Assembly: GCF_008630635.1 (NCBI RefSeq) | Contig: NZ_CP043869.1 | Location: forward strand, 1,116,001 to 1,180,000 | Source: Neptunomonas concharum | GTDB taxonomy: Bacteria; Pseudomonadota; Gammaproteobacteria; Pseudomonadales; Balneatricaceae | Length of the DNA stretch: 64,000 bases | Direction: 5' to 3' | In this document: positions 1 to 9,066 of the stretch, piece after piece | Position numbering within the stretch: the first letter of the stretch is position 1 | How the letters are laid out: each line of letters starts with the position of its first letter | Notes under the pieces: generated by a model | The model's input: only the letters and a program-made list of their open reading frames with translations | Told to the model about the DNA's origin: nothing | The model's database searches: none | Program-made: the position numbers and the translations under genes

Positions 1-305
1 GCGATTTTGATACGAAAAATTAAATCGGTGTATTGATCAGTATCTTGCTCGATATCAATATCGCTGAGGCGATCAGCCGTTTCGTCCAACGTTTCACCGT
101 GTGCGACAATCTGCTGGTCCCGCAGATACCAGTGGATCAACCCTGTAACTTCAGCAGCGCTGGACACCTCTTCCAGATTATCAAAGAGAGCGTCTCGAAC
201 AGCGCTCAGTTGTTGCATACGTGGGGTATTATCATCGGTATCAACGTAGAGGCGCAGTAATTGATCGGCATTTTCAATGGCTATATCGTCTACCCACCAA
301 GTCAT
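1..305 (-). CDS. Hypothetical protein, 3' part outside window
   Basis: An open frame on the minus strand starts with ATG at 305 and runs off the left edge without a stop (101 codons visible). The start overlaps the stop of the O-methyltransferase upstream as ATGA, which supports translational coupling and a real gene. The protein begins MTWWVDDIAIENADQLLRLY and is acidic and rich in Asp, Glu and Gln, with no signal peptide or membrane segment visible. I do not recognise the family. It is probably co-expressed with the methyltransferase. Confidence 0.6.
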   Translation of the reverse strand, partial: MTWWVDDIAIENADQLLRLYVDTDDNTPRMQQLSAVRDALFDNLEEVSSAAEVTGLIHWYLRDQQIVAHGETLDETADRLSDIDIEQDTDQYTDLIFRIKI

Positions 306-955
306 CAGCGTAGCTTCCTGACAACGTTCAAGCCATCGCGCACGGTTAAAAAAACGTTTTCCATATTAGGGTCGGCTGCAATCAAGCGGTTGGTTTCGAC
401 CAGTGCATCATCAATATCGGATTCCGGTTGCAGCACTTTTCCAGACCAGAGTACATTATCGAGAATGATTAAACCTCCGGGGCGGGTTAGTTCTTTAACC
501 TTCAAATAGTAATTGAGGTAGTTACGCTTATCAGCGTCAATAAACGTAAAGTCCAGAGGGCCATCCAGTTGCTCTGCTAAGGTTTCAAGTGTGTCTAAGG
601 CGCGCCCGAAAATAACCTCAATTTTGTGGCCATGCTCGCTACGATCAAAAAATGTTTGTGCATAATCAATAGCACGTGGGTTGGTCTCGCAGCAAATAAG
701 CTTGCCTGTTTCGGGCATCCCTTCCGCAATGGATAAAGCAGAGTAGCCGGTAAACATGCCTATCTCCAGAGCGCGTTCTGGTTGGTGAATCGCACTTAGC
801 ATTTTTAGCGTACGGCCAACGAGGCGTCCTGATAGTTTTTGCGGCCAGCCCATGTTTTCGTTGGTGCCGTCGATCAGCTCTTGAAGCAGAGGGGGCTCTT
901 CACTTGTATTCAGGAAGGCGTAGTCTTCAATAGCTTCGTTAACCAGATACTCCAT
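305..955 (-). CDS. SAM-dependent O-methyltransferase (CCoAOMT/COMT-like family 3)
   Basis: The 216-residue protein is a class I methyltransferase that would move a methyl group from S-adenosylmethionine to a hydroxyl, usually a catechol-like substrate. The SAM-binding motif I, LEIGMFTGYSA, is at about residues 63-73. FIDADK at 138-143 and LDNVLW at 165-170 carry the Asp and Asn residues that bind the divalent metal in this family. The length matches bacterial family 3 O-methyltransferases. The substrate cannot be told from the sequence. No strong Shine-Dalgarno sequence precedes the ATG at 955. The unknown gene downstream overlaps it by ATGA. Confidence 0.85.
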   Translation of the reverse strand: MEYLVNEAIEDYAFLNTSEEPPLLQELIDGTNENMGWPQKLSGRLVGRTLKMLSAIHQPERALEIGMFTGYSALSIAEGMPETGKLICCETNPRAIDYAQTFFDRSEHGHKIEVIFGRALDTLETLAEQLDGPLDFTFIDADKRNYLNYYLKVKELTRPGGLIILDNVLWSGKVLQPESDIDDALVETNRLIAADPNMENVFLTVRDGLNVVRKLR

Positions 956-1149
956 TACTGCAGGGTCTCACTTGTCTCAATTAATAGGAGGTTTCAGCTC
1001 ATCAACGGCTGAACACCCAAAACGCAATCATAGCATTTTCTATAATAAGGATAACGCTACTACACATCATAACTGCCATGTTGGCATACTAACTAGCCGC
1101 TAATTCCTCTACAATTCGATTTTGTTCAGCTTTATTGGAGTAAATATCT

Positions 1150-1500
1150 GTGGATCCTATGATTACCTTCCTGATTACGGGGTTTGTTTCTATGTCGGCA
1201 GCGCTCAGCGCAGGGGCAATTAACAAGTTGCCTGAAGAGAAAAAAGTGGGCAGGTTAGCTGAAAAAAATACTCAGGTAGCCTTTGTTTTAGCCGGTAACT
1301 TAGCTGCATTGACATTGATTGGTGCTCTGGCTTTTGGGGTTCGTCAGCTTGAATGGTGGATTCCATTACTGTGTGTCTTTGTGACCTTTCCCGTTGTACA
1401 TATCTTGATTATGCAGCGCTTGTTAGGTGATGTTAAAAACCTGATATTGATGACACTGCTGGTGCTTATCTCAATTCCGACGCTCTATTATTACTGGTAA
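1150..1500 (+). CDS. Small inner-membrane protein of unknown function
   Basis: This 116-residue protein has about four hydrophobic segments, near residues 5-23, 43-63, 68-88 and 95-115, with a short charged loop between the first two. I do not recognise the family. The GTG at 1150 is chosen because GGAG at 1137-1140 sits nine bases upstream of it; the next in-frame ATG, at 1159, is too far away. Its stop overlaps the start of rmuC as TAATG, so the two genes are probably translated from one mRNA. Confidence 0.7.
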   Translation: MDPMITFLITGFVSMSAALSAGAINKLPEEKKVGRLAEKNTQVAFVLAGNLAALTLIGALAFGVRQLEWWIPLLCVFVTFPVVHILIMQRLLGDVKNLILMTLLVLISIPTLYYYW

Positions 1501-2888
1501 TGCCCTTGTTTGAGACGCTAATCAATCGGTGGGATACAGCGACGGCAGTCATCGTGTTCTTAGCTGTTGCTACACCTTTGATTGTCATGTTCTTGGTTAT
1601 GCGTGCAGGTTGGGTGCGTCTTGCACAAGACCGAGAGCAGCAGTTGCACGAAAGCCAACTAAAAACGGTTCAGTTTACTGAACGTTTGGCGGTGATGGCT
1701 AAACTTGAGCGCATGGTTGAGGATCTGGAGTATGAGCGTAGCGATCTTCGTGAGCAGTTAGCGATTCGACAGGCGCAAGTCGCCGAGTTGGATGCCCGTT
1801 TGCAAGCCGATAGAAAAGCTAGTGATGAGAAACTTCAACTGTTAACGGATGCGAGAGACCAGTTACGTCAGGAGTTCCAAAATCTTGCGAACCAAATCTT
1901 TGATGAAAAATCCAGACGCTTTTCAGAGTCCAGTCGAAAAGAGATGGGGATGATGCTGACCCCATTAAAGGATCAGTTAGGTGAGTTTAAACGCCGGGTT
2001 GAAGATGTGTACGATCGCGAAGCAAAAGATCGCCGCGCCTTACATGCAGAGATCAGCCAGCTCAAACAGCTCAACCAGCAGATGAGTCAGGATGCGATTA
2101 ACCTGACCCAGGCGTTAAAAGGTGAAAGTAAAACTCAGGGTAACTGGGGCGAAATTATTCTAGAGCGGGTACTAGAAGAGTCAGGCCTACGCAAAGGTCA
2201 TGAGTATGAGGTGCAGGTATCCCTTCGTGAACAAGAGCAGCGTTATCAACCCGATGTCATTGTTCACTTACCTGATGGTAAGGATATCATTGTGGACTCA
2301 AAAGTATCCCTGACCGCTTATGAAGCTTATTGCAGTACTGAATTGGCGTCTGAACGCCAACAGCACTTACGTGCCCATACGCTCTCCTTACGAAACCATA
2401 TACGAGGTCTAGGCGATAAAGCCTATCAAAAGCTTGAGGGCGTTCGGTCTCTGGATTTTGTCTTAATGTTCGTACCGGTAGAGGGGGCTTTTCTTCTGGC
2501 ACTAGAGCATGATCCACAACTATTCCGATTTGGGTTTGAGCGCAACATTATGTTGGTTAGCCCAGCAACGTTGCTGGTGACGCTTCGCACGATTCAAAAC
2601 ATCTGGCGTTATGAGCACCAAAGCCAGAATGCTCAGGAGATTGCCCGCCGTGGTGCAGAACTCTATGACAAATTTGTTGGGTTTGTTGAATCATTAGATG
2701 ATGTCGGTAAACACCTGACCAGAGCACAGCAGTCGTATGATATTGCTTATAATCGCATGAGTACTGGGCGAGGCAACTTGGTACAGCAAGCGGTTGAACT
2801 TAATAACCTAGGAGTAAGCGGTAAAAAAGAGCTACCCCGAAAACTCACAGAAGGTGCTGTTTCAGCTGCGACAAAATCGCGCATGTGA
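1500..2888 (+). CDS. rmuC: RmuC family DNA recombination protein
   Basis: RmuC proteins are predicted nuclease-fold proteins that limit DNA inversions at short inverted repeats. The 462-residue product has an N-terminal membrane anchor (about residues 14-36), a long coiled coil (about 40-130) and the conserved RmuC domain (about 180-410). That domain includes QGNWGEIILERVLEESGL and the stretch VHLPDGKDIIVDSKVSL, with its D-x-K nuclease-like signature. This is the usual RmuC architecture and length. The start overlaps the stop of the upstream membrane-protein gene. The last codons overlap a palindrome that lies upstream of the TonB-dependent receptor. Confidence 0.92.
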   Translation: MPLFETLINRWDTATAVIVFLAVATPLIVMFLVMRAGWVRLAQDREQQLHESQLKTVQFTERLAVMAKLERMVEDLEYERSDLREQLAIRQAQVAELDARLQADRKASDEKLQLLTDARDQLRQEFQNLANQIFDEKSRRFSESSRKEMGMMLTPLKDQLGEFKRRVEDVYDREAKDRRALHAEISQLKQLNQQMSQDAINLTQALKGESKTQGNWGEIILERVLEESGLRKGHEYEVQVSLREQEQRYQPDVIVHLPDGKDIIVDSKVSLTAYEAYCSTELASERQQHLRAHTLSLRNHIRGLGDKAYQKLEGVRSLDFVLMFVPVEGAFLLALEHDPQLFRFGFERNIMLVSPATLLVTLRTIQNIWRYEHQSQNAQEIARRGAELYDKFVGFVESLDDVGKHLTRAQQSYDIAYNRMSTGRGNLVQQAVELNNLGVSGKKELPRKLTEGAVSAATKSRM

Positions 2889-2899
2889 CATCGTGTCAC
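2885..2899. promoter_or_regulatory. Perfect palindrome upstream of TonB-dependent receptor
   Basis: GTGACATCGTGTCAC is a perfect inverted repeat (six-base arms around TCG) that ends 57 bases before the chosen receptor start. The bases 2880-2890, CGCATGTGACA, are identical to 10977-10987 upstream of the tonB/polyferredoxin operon, which suggests a shared regulator. TGTGA and TCAC are seven bases apart rather than six, so this is not a canonical CRP site. Confidence 0.4.
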
Positions 2900-2956
2900 T
2901 GTGTTCTAGGGAACTTTATTTTTATGATCCGGAAAACCTTTTCGGAGAGTAAATTA

Positions 2957-5092
2957 ATGTTCATGCCTTTTCCCCTTCGCCAGAGCACGGTTGTTGTCAG
3001 TGCTTTATTGTTACAGGCTTTTCCTGCATTAGCGCAAGATCTGGTGGTTAAAGATAGCGTTACAGTCACGGCTACTCGAGAAGCGAGAGCTTCAGCAGAT
3101 GTGCCGGAAAGTATTGCCGTGATCGGCGGTGAACGTCTTGAGCAGGAGAAGATGTTCAATGTCTCTGATGCGCTAAAGGGGACGCCCGGCGTGCTTATCC
3201 AATCCAACAACGGTGCCTATGATGCTCGGCTTATTATCCGGGGTGCGGGTTTAAAGGCGAATTACGGTATTCGTGAGATCATGGTGTTACGTGATGGCGT
3301 ACCGGTCACCGACCCTGATAGTTTCACTCGCCTGGACTTTATTGATACGCAGGATATCGAGCAAATAGAGATTACTAAAGGTCCGGGCAATATTTATGCG
3401 ACAGGTTCTGCAGGGGGGGCGATTCAGATTCTTTCCAAATCCGTATTCGATGAACAACAGGATCAGATACGTCTAGGTCTGGGGGAGCAGGATACGCGCA
3501 ATCTTCACTTAAGAAAAAGTGGATTCTCTGAGTCGGGTAATGCGTTAGCGCTAACCTACTCTCATCGGGAAACAGAAAATAACTGGCGTCATTGGAATGA
3601 GTTCCAATCCGACCAGCTTGGTGTAAAAGGTGGTTTGTTACTCTCGGATGAAAGTGAGCTTGAGTTAGAGCTGAGTCTGACTAAAGCGGATGTACAGCTG
3701 CCAGGTGGGATGACCGAAACTCAGTTTGAGCAGTTTAAAGAGACAGGAAAGCAAGAAGGTAACAACTCTGCATTTAAGCATAGCGGCCGTTATTCCGAGA
3801 TAATCTTTGCTAACAGCCGCTATACCCGAGCATTAACGGATAACACCGATTTTATTCAACGGCTCTATATCAACCATTGGTCTCATTATCATCCAGTCAC
3901 CGGTGCAATAAACGATACGCCAGATGTAACTATTTTTGGTACAGACTTAGAGATTCGCCATCAACACACGCTTCTGGGTAATGACAGTTTAGTAGCTGGG
4001 ATCACTGTTCGGCAAGATCGGGATGATGGATCAAAAAAGTATGCCTACCGCGATTATCTGTCTAGCTCAAGTGGTCGTATGTTAGCAACGTTATCTGATG
4101 AAAAAGGTGATTGGTTAGAGACCCAAGATACGACGAACACTGTTATTGGGATGTTTTTTCAGGAAAGTTTGAAACCCACCGAGCGTTGGTTAGTGGACGC
4201 TGGTTTTCGTTTGGATCATATCAGTATTAAGCAAGAGACGCTAAGTAGCGATACGGCTTATAACTATGGCGCGGGGCGTTATGTCACTATCCCCGGTAGT
4301 GGCGGTTATAGCGAGCTTGATAAGTCCTTTACACTGTTTTCTCCGCGATTGGGTGTGAGCTATCGTCTGAACCCTCAGTTTTCGTTGTTTGGGAATATCG
4401 CGCAGGGTGAACAAGTACCCTTCTCCAGCGAACTTGAATCCAATCATGATTTGAAAAGTGCGACCAATCGCAGCGTCGAGTTCGGTGTAAAAGGGCGTGC
4501 TGAAAACTGGCAGATGGACATGTCTATCTATTTTACAAAAGTAGATGATGAAATTATCGCGATTTTGGAAGATGGGAGAACCATTTATCAAAATGCCGGT
4601 AGTACGGATAAAAAAGGGCTGGAGCTACAAGGGCAGTATCAACTCTTTAATAACCAAATAGGCAGTTTGTGGCTGGGTGCAAGCTATGCCTATAGCGACT
4701 ATCAATATGATGCGTTCCAAGAGACTGTAAGGGTAGCGGGGGGCCCAACAAGTTTTGATCGTACGGGTAATCAATTACCTTATGTTCCTAATCACCAGTT
4801 TGGTCTATCCGCTAGCTATCAGCATCCAAGTGGTATTAAAGCGCGTTTGCAAGCCGATACGTGGGGTGAATATTATCTGGATAATGCTAATACAGAAAAG
4901 TATGGGGGCTACGATATGGTGACCAGTTTGAATTTGGGCTATAGCCAAGGCCCACATGCTGTCTCCTTAAATGTTCAAAACTTATTTGATCAACGCTATG
5001 CTGTCGAGGTGAAAAAGGATACCAGCGGTAAGAAGTCTTATACGTCTGGCTCCCCAAGAACGGCTATGCTAAGTTATCGCTATCAGTTTTAA
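2957..5092 (+). CDS. TonB-dependent outer-membrane receptor
   Basis: The product is a 711-residue outer-membrane receptor that would import a metal chelate or cofactor using TonB energy. It has a signal peptide ending near FPALA-QD, a TonB-box-like DSVTVTA just after it, a plug domain (about residues 35-150, with the typical ITKGPGNIYATGSAGGAIQI stretch) and a 22-strand-type barrel ending in the aromatic residue of YRYQF. I chose ATG 2957 because CGGAGAG lies nine bases before it and the signal peptide then starts naturally; an in-frame frame extends upstream to 2885. The substrate is unclear. The TonB-like gene at 7568-8302 and its operon are natural partners, and the two loci share an upstream motif. 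Confidence 0.88.
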   Translation: MFMPFPLRQSTVVVSALLLQAFPALAQDLVVKDSVTVTATREARASADVPESIAVIGGERLEQEKMFNVSDALKGTPGVLIQSNNGAYDARLIIRGAGLKANYGIREIMVLRDGVPVTDPDSFTRLDFIDTQDIEQIEITKGPGNIYATGSAGGAIQILSKSVFDEQQDQIRLGLGEQDTRNLHLRKSGFSESGNALALTYSHRETENNWRHWNEFQSDQLGVKGGLLLSDESELELELSLTKADVQLPGGMTETQFEQFKETGKQEGNNSAFKHSGRYSEIIFANSRYTRALTDNTDFIQRLYINHWSHYHPVTGAINDTPDVTIFGTDLEIRHQHTLLGNDSLVAGITVRQDRDDGSKKYAYRDYLSSSSGRMLATLSDEKGDWLETQDTTNTVIGMFFQESLKPTERWLVDAGFRLDHISIKQETLSSDTAYNYGAGRYVTIPGSGGYSELDKSFTLFSPRLGVSYRLNPQFSLFGNIAQGEQVPFSSELESNHDLKSATNRSVEFGVKGRAENWQMDMSIYFTKVDDEIIAILEDGRTIYQNAGSTDKKGLELQGQYQLFNNQIGSLWLGASYAYSDYQYDAFQETVRVAGGPTSFDRTGNQLPYVPNHQFGLSASYQHPSGIKARLQADTWGEYYLDNANTEKYGGYDMVTSLNLGYSQGPHAVSLNVQNLFDQRYAVEVKKDTSGKKSYTSGSPRTAMLSYRYQF

Positions 5093-5251
5093 ACGTGGAT
5101 AACGTATTTTAAAAGCATGTGAAAAGCTGAAATATTTATTGTTATCTAGTAACTATTGGTTGCAAAGCGCAGTACACTTCGCACAATTGCAATAAGGTAG
5201 CTGGTAGTATTCAGCTGTTAACTAATAATCCATCTATTAAAAGGTCGGAAG

Positions 5252-7513
5252 ATGCGTTTTCACTTCCCCATCGTCATCATTGACGAGGATTTTCGCTCAG
5301 AAAACACCAGTGGCTCAGGTATCCGTCAGTTAGCAGACGCGATGATTGCCGAAGGTATGTATGTAGAAGGTTATACCAGCTACGGTGATTTAACCTCATT
5401 TGCGCAGCAACAAAGCCGCGCGGCAGGTTTTATTCTTTCGATTGATGATCATGACTTTGATTCAGATAGCAATGCCGATATCTCTTTAGGGCAACTGCGG
5501 GCTTTTGTCGGCGAGATCCGTCGTCGAAATCAAGACATACCCATCTATTTGTATGGTGAAACCCGCACTTCCCGGCACATTCCAAATGATGTGTTACGTG
5601 AATTACACGGCTTCATACATATGCATGAAGATACGCCAGAGTTCGTGGCTCGGCATATCATCCGTGAATCTAAATCTTATTTAGATACGTTAGCGCCGCC
5701 TTTTTTTAGAGCACTCACTGATTATGCACAGGATGGTTCTTACAGCTGGCACTGCCCGGGCCATTCGGGGGGCGTTGCTTTCTTGAAATCACCGGTAGGG
5801 CAGATGTTCCATCAGTTCTTTGGTGAAAATATGCTGCGGGCTGATGTGTGTAATGCCGTCGATGAGTTGGGACAGTTACTTGATCATACAGGTCCGGTTG
5901 CTGCGTCAGAGCGTAATGCAGCGCGTATCTTTAACTGTGACCATTTGTACTTTGTGACAAACGGCACATCGACCTCGAACAAAATCGTCTGGCACTCTAC
6001 TGTCGCACCCGGCGATATCGTGGTGGTAGATCGTAACTGCCACAAATCGATTCTACATGCCATTATGATGACAGGGGCTGTACCGGTATTTCTGATGCCG
6101 ACCCGAAACCACTATGGCATTATTGGTCCGATTCCGCGAAGTGAATTTGAACCTGCCAATATTCGTAAAAAAATGTTGGCTAATCCGTTCTGCCGTGAAA
6201 AGTTAGCTGAGAACCCAGACGTTAAACCGCGTGTGTTGACGATCACCCAGTCCACCTATGACGGCGTTCTTTATAATGTTGAAGAGATTAAGACGCTCTT
6301 GGACGGCGAAATAGACACATTGCACTTTGATGAAGCTTGGCTTCCTCATGCAGCGTTTCATGATTTTTATGGGGATTACCATGCGATTGGGGAAGGTCGA
6401 CCTCGATGTGATACCTCCATGGTGTTTGCAACCCAATCTACACATAAATTACTAGCAGGGTTATCTCAGGCTTCACAAATTCTGGTGCAAGATGCGAATC
6501 AGAACTTATTAGATCGCGATGTATTTAATGAAGCTTATCTGATGCATACCTCAACCAGTCCTCAGTACGCGATTATCGCATCCTGTGATGTGGCGGCGGC
6601 TATGATGGAAGAGCCCGGTGGCACTGCGTTGGTCGAGGAATCTCTGGCTGAAGCGCTTGAGTTTCGTCGAGCCATGCGCAAGGTTGATGAAGAGTATGAA
6701 GATGATTGGTGGTTTACAGTCTGGGGCCCGGATGATCTAACGGACGAAGGCTTAGATGAGCGTGATGCCTGGATGCTAAAAGCGGGTGAAAGCTGGCATG
6801 GCTTTGGTGATATTGCTGAAGGCTTCAACTTACTGGATCCTATTAAAGCCACGATTCTAACACCGGGCCTGAACGTAGATGGTGATTTTGCAGAGGAAGG
6901 TATTCCGGCGGCGATCGTCGCTAAATACTTGGCTGAGCATGGTGTCGTCATCGAAAAGAATGGCCTTTACTCCTTCTTTATTATGTTCACGATCGGTATC
7001 ACCAAAGGGCGTTGGAATACCATGATCTCTGCGTTGCAGCAGTTTAAAGATGATTATGACAAAAATGCGCCTTTATGGCGGGTGCTCCCCGAATTTATTG
7101 GGCAGTTCCCGCAATATGAACGTATAGGGCTAAAAGAGCTATGCCAGCAGATACATGATGTTTACCGCCAACATGATGTTGCTCGCTTAACCACAGAAAT
7201 GTATCTGTCTGACTTAGTACCTGCGATGAAACCGGCTGCTGCTTTTGCGAAAATGGCACACAAAGATATCGAACGTGTGCCATTAGATGAGCTTGAAGGT
7301 CGAGTGACTGCGGTTATGTTAACACCTTATCCGCCGGGTATACCTTTGCTGGTTCCAGGGGAGGTGTTCAATAAAATTATCGTGGATTATTTACGTTTTG
7401 CTCGGGTGTTTAATAACAACTTCCCTGGCTTTGAAACTTATGTTCATGGCTTGGTTGCAGAGAAGGTTGATGGAAAAACGATCTACTATGTGGATTGTGT
7501 GTCGGTAGACTAA
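5252..7513 (+). CDS. Orn/Lys/Arg decarboxylase, class III fold (LdcA/AdiA-like)
   Basis: This 753-residue PLP enzyme decarboxylates a basic amino acid to a diamine (agmatine, cadaverine or putrescine), which consumes protons and feeds polyamine supply. It shows the N-terminal wing domain (about residues 1-130), the PLP domain with SWHCPGHSGG and STHKLLAG (Lys399 is the expected PLP-binding lysine), and the C-terminal domain with TPYPPGIPLLVPGE. Length and motifs match E. coli AdiA and Pseudomonas LdcA, and the overall pattern looks AdiA-like. Substrate choice cannot be fixed by eye. It stands alone with its own terminator and has no antiporter neighbour, so a dedicated acid-resistance pair is not evident. 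Confidence 0.9.
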   Translation: MRFHFPIVIIDEDFRSENTSGSGIRQLADAMIAEGMYVEGYTSYGDLTSFAQQQSRAAGFILSIDDHDFDSDSNADISLGQLRAFVGEIRRRNQDIPIYLYGETRTSRHIPNDVLRELHGFIHMHEDTPEFVARHIIRESKSYLDTLAPPFFRALTDYAQDGSYSWHCPGHSGGVAFLKSPVGQMFHQFFGENMLRADVCNAVDELGQLLDHTGPVAASERNAARIFNCDHLYFVTNGTSTSNKIVWHSTVAPGDIVVVDRNCHKSILHAIMMTGAVPVFLMPTRNHYGIIGPIPRSEFEPANIRKKMLANPFCREKLAENPDVKPRVLTITQSTYDGVLYNVEEIKTLLDGEIDTLHFDEAWLPHAAFHDFYGDYHAIGEGRPRCDTSMVFATQSTHKLLAGLSQASQILVQDANQNLLDRDVFNEAYLMHTSTSPQYAIIASCDVAAAMMEEPGGTALVEESLAEALEFRRAMRKVDEEYEDDWWFTVWGPDDLTDEGLDERDAWMLKAGESWHGFGDIAEGFNLLDPIKATILTPGLNVDGDFAEEGIPAAIVAKYLAEHGVVIEKNGLYSFFIMFTIGITKGRWNTMISALQQFKDDYDKNAPLWRVLPEFIGQFPQYERIGLKELCQQIHDVYRQHDVARLTTEMYLSDLVPAMKPAAAFAKMAHKDIERVPLDELEGRVTAVMLTPYPPGIPLLVPGEVFNKIIVDYLRFARVFNNNFPGFETYVHGLVAEKVDGKTIYYVDCVSVD

Positions 7514-7533
7514 TACGTAATCAAATCTGCCTG

Positions 7534-7564
7534 AAAACGCCGAGTTCATGCTCGGCGTTTTTGC
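7534..7564 (+). terminator. Rho-independent terminator, probably bidirectional
   Basis: ACGCCGAG (7537-7544) and CTCGGCGT (7551-7558) form an eight-base stem with a six-base loop. A run of T follows on the plus strand and a run of A precedes it, so it can serve both the decarboxylase gene and the converging tonB operon. Confidence 0.85.
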
Positions 7565-7567
7565 ATG

Positions 7568-8302
7568 TTAAATGAGCCGATAATCTATTGTAAGCACGAC
7601 AGATGTTGGTGGCGTTGTAGCTAATTGTCGAATAGGTAAGGATGATTGTATGGCCTTGAGGGTGGCATTTTTAAAAATATTCTGGCCCGATATCCACTCC
7701 ATATCCTTAAAACTGCCATCAGGGTTGAGCTTGAGGCGAAAAGTGACACTTCCTTCTATATTCCGCCTTACCGCAGGACGTGGGTATTTTTTATACCGGT
7801 TTATCTGGTTGATCAGATAGGACAGATACTGTTCGCTTTCATGCTGTGTGGCCCTTGGTGAGGTGGACTGCTGCGTTGTGGCGTGGGTCACTTGCGCAGT
7901 AGCGACCGGCTTAGATGGCACTGTCGTAGAAGTCTTTTTGCTGTGTGATTGGTTTTTGCTTGTAACCGGTGCTGTCTTGGGCTTGTTCTTTAATGTTCTT
8001 TTAGGCTGATCACTTTGTGTGATGAGCTTTTTATGTGGCTGCTCAAGCTTTGGCGATGGTAAAACCTGTTGAGTAGGCTGTGGTACAGGTTTAGGTGTAC
8101 TCAGACTTTTTGCTTGAGGCATCAAGGATGGGCGAGCTAGCGTTACGTTGATCGACTGCGGTGTGATAGCCTGTGTTATCTGAGGATCAACGTTCACTAT
8201 AGGTGTATGGTTGAGATAAAACCAAAGTGTACTGTGCCCAAGGAGTGAAACCGCTAGGCCTTTCATAAGAGGATGAGATATCACAGCCTGATGTATGCTC
8301 AT
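7568..8302 (-). CDS. tonB: TonB family energy transducer
   Basis: The 244-residue protein has an N-terminal membrane anchor (about residues 12-30), a long Pro/Lys/Thr/Ser-rich periplasmic spacer and a C-terminal TonB domain (about 160-244). The domain contains YPRPAVRRNIEGSVTFRLKL and a NPDGSF turn, both typical of TonB. It would pass energy from the proton gradient to outer-membrane receptors. It is the last gene of the leftward operon and directly abuts the DsbD-like gene (the ATG at 8302 overlaps its stop). No exbB or exbD lies nearby. The receptor at 2957-5092 is the obvious client. Confidence 0.85.
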   Translation of the reverse strand: MSIHQAVISHPLMKGLAVSLLGHSTLWFYLNHTPIVNVDPQITQAITPQSINVTLARPSLMPQAKSLSTPKPVPQPTQQVLPSPKLEQPHKKLITQSDQPKRTLKNKPKTAPVTSKNQSHSKKTSTTVPSKPVATAQVTHATTQQSTSPRATQHESEQYLSYLINQINRYKKYPRPAVRRNIEGSVTFRLKLNPDGSFKDMEWISGQNIFKNATLKAIQSSLPIRQLATTPPTSVVLTIDYRLI

Positions 8303-9066
8303 TATCCAGGAATGCCCCTTATCATCGTGCTGATCGCTACGGCGATTAAGAGCAGGCCACCGATACGCGTCAACGTCGTTTTCCAGTGATTCAGGTGATG
8401 TCGCAACTCCTGTCCTACTAAAGCAACGCCAAATTGGACGAGTAGAGAAGGGATTAATACAGCGCCCATACCAAATGCCAGAGCGAGGAGTCCGCCAAAG
8501 AGTGGATCACCGTTTTGTGCGGCCGCTGCTAACAATGTCATCAGTGGGATGCAAGGGTTTGCGGCAAGGGATGCACCTAACAGGAAAAGCTGAGTCGGAT
8601 GTTTCTGGGCTAATGCAGGCCGATCCGTAGCAATCAGTAAGTCAGTGTTGTTAGTACGACTATGATAAAGAGTAGTTTTTGCAGCCGATGTGTTTGCTGT
8701 GGCAAACGTTTCTTTTGGGGTGATGGCGCAGTTAGTTGTCTCATGCTTAAAAAGCATTCGAAAAGCCAGCCAAAGTGTAATGCTGCCGACCACAATTGGG
8801 AGTGCTGGGTGTTTTAAATAGCTTTCTATAAAGGCACCTAACAAGGCAGCACTCATGCCTATCAGGATATAGCCGGTGAGCCTGCCAGACATAAAGGGGA
8901 GCACGACAGTGCCTAAAGCTCGTTCGGATGAAGGGCCCAATAGCACAGGGCCCAGATAAGGTAAGCAAGTTAGATTACAAGGTCCGCTGCCAAAACTCAG
9001 TCCAATCAGGAAAGCCGATAGAAAAGCAGAGAAGCTCCAAATGGCGTCTAGTTCGCTCAATATCAT
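8302..9066 (-). CDS. DsbD/CcdA-like or TauE/SafE-type membrane protein
   Basis: This 254-residue inner-membrane protein has about six hydrophobic segments. The first contains GPCNLTCLPYLGP (Cys30 and Cys34), and the second half contains NPCIPLM (Cys172). Paired membrane cysteines of this kind resemble the electron-carrying transmembrane domain of DsbD/CcdA; related proteins are often labelled sulfite exporter TauE/SafE. A central loop of about 50 residues is hydrophilic. It lies between the polyferredoxin gene (ATGA overlap) and tonB. I infer that it moves electrons, or a metal, across the membrane together with the polyferredoxin. Confidence 0.7.
   Translation of the reverse strand: MILSELDAIWSFSAFLSAFLIGLSFGSGPCNLTCLPYLGPVLLGPSSERALGTVVLPFMSGRLTGYILIGMSAALLGAFIESYLKHPALPIVVGSITLWLAFRMLFKHETTNCAITPKETFATANTSAAKTTLYHSRTNNTDLLIATDRPALAQKHPTQLFLLGASLAANPCIPLMTLLAAAAQNGDPLFGGLLALAFGMGAVLIPSLLVQFGVALVGQELRHHLNHWKTTLTRIGGLLLIAVAISTMIRGIPG

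Noticed and set aside
2885-2899. CRP (cAMP receptor protein) site upstream of the TonB receptor
   Set aside because: TGTGA and TCAC are separated by seven bases instead of six, and it is a better fit to a separate palindrome shared with the tonB operon.
5093-5251. Promoter for the decarboxylase gene
   Set aside because: Several TTGCAA and TAGTAT words exist but no pair has acceptable spacing, so I did not assign one.
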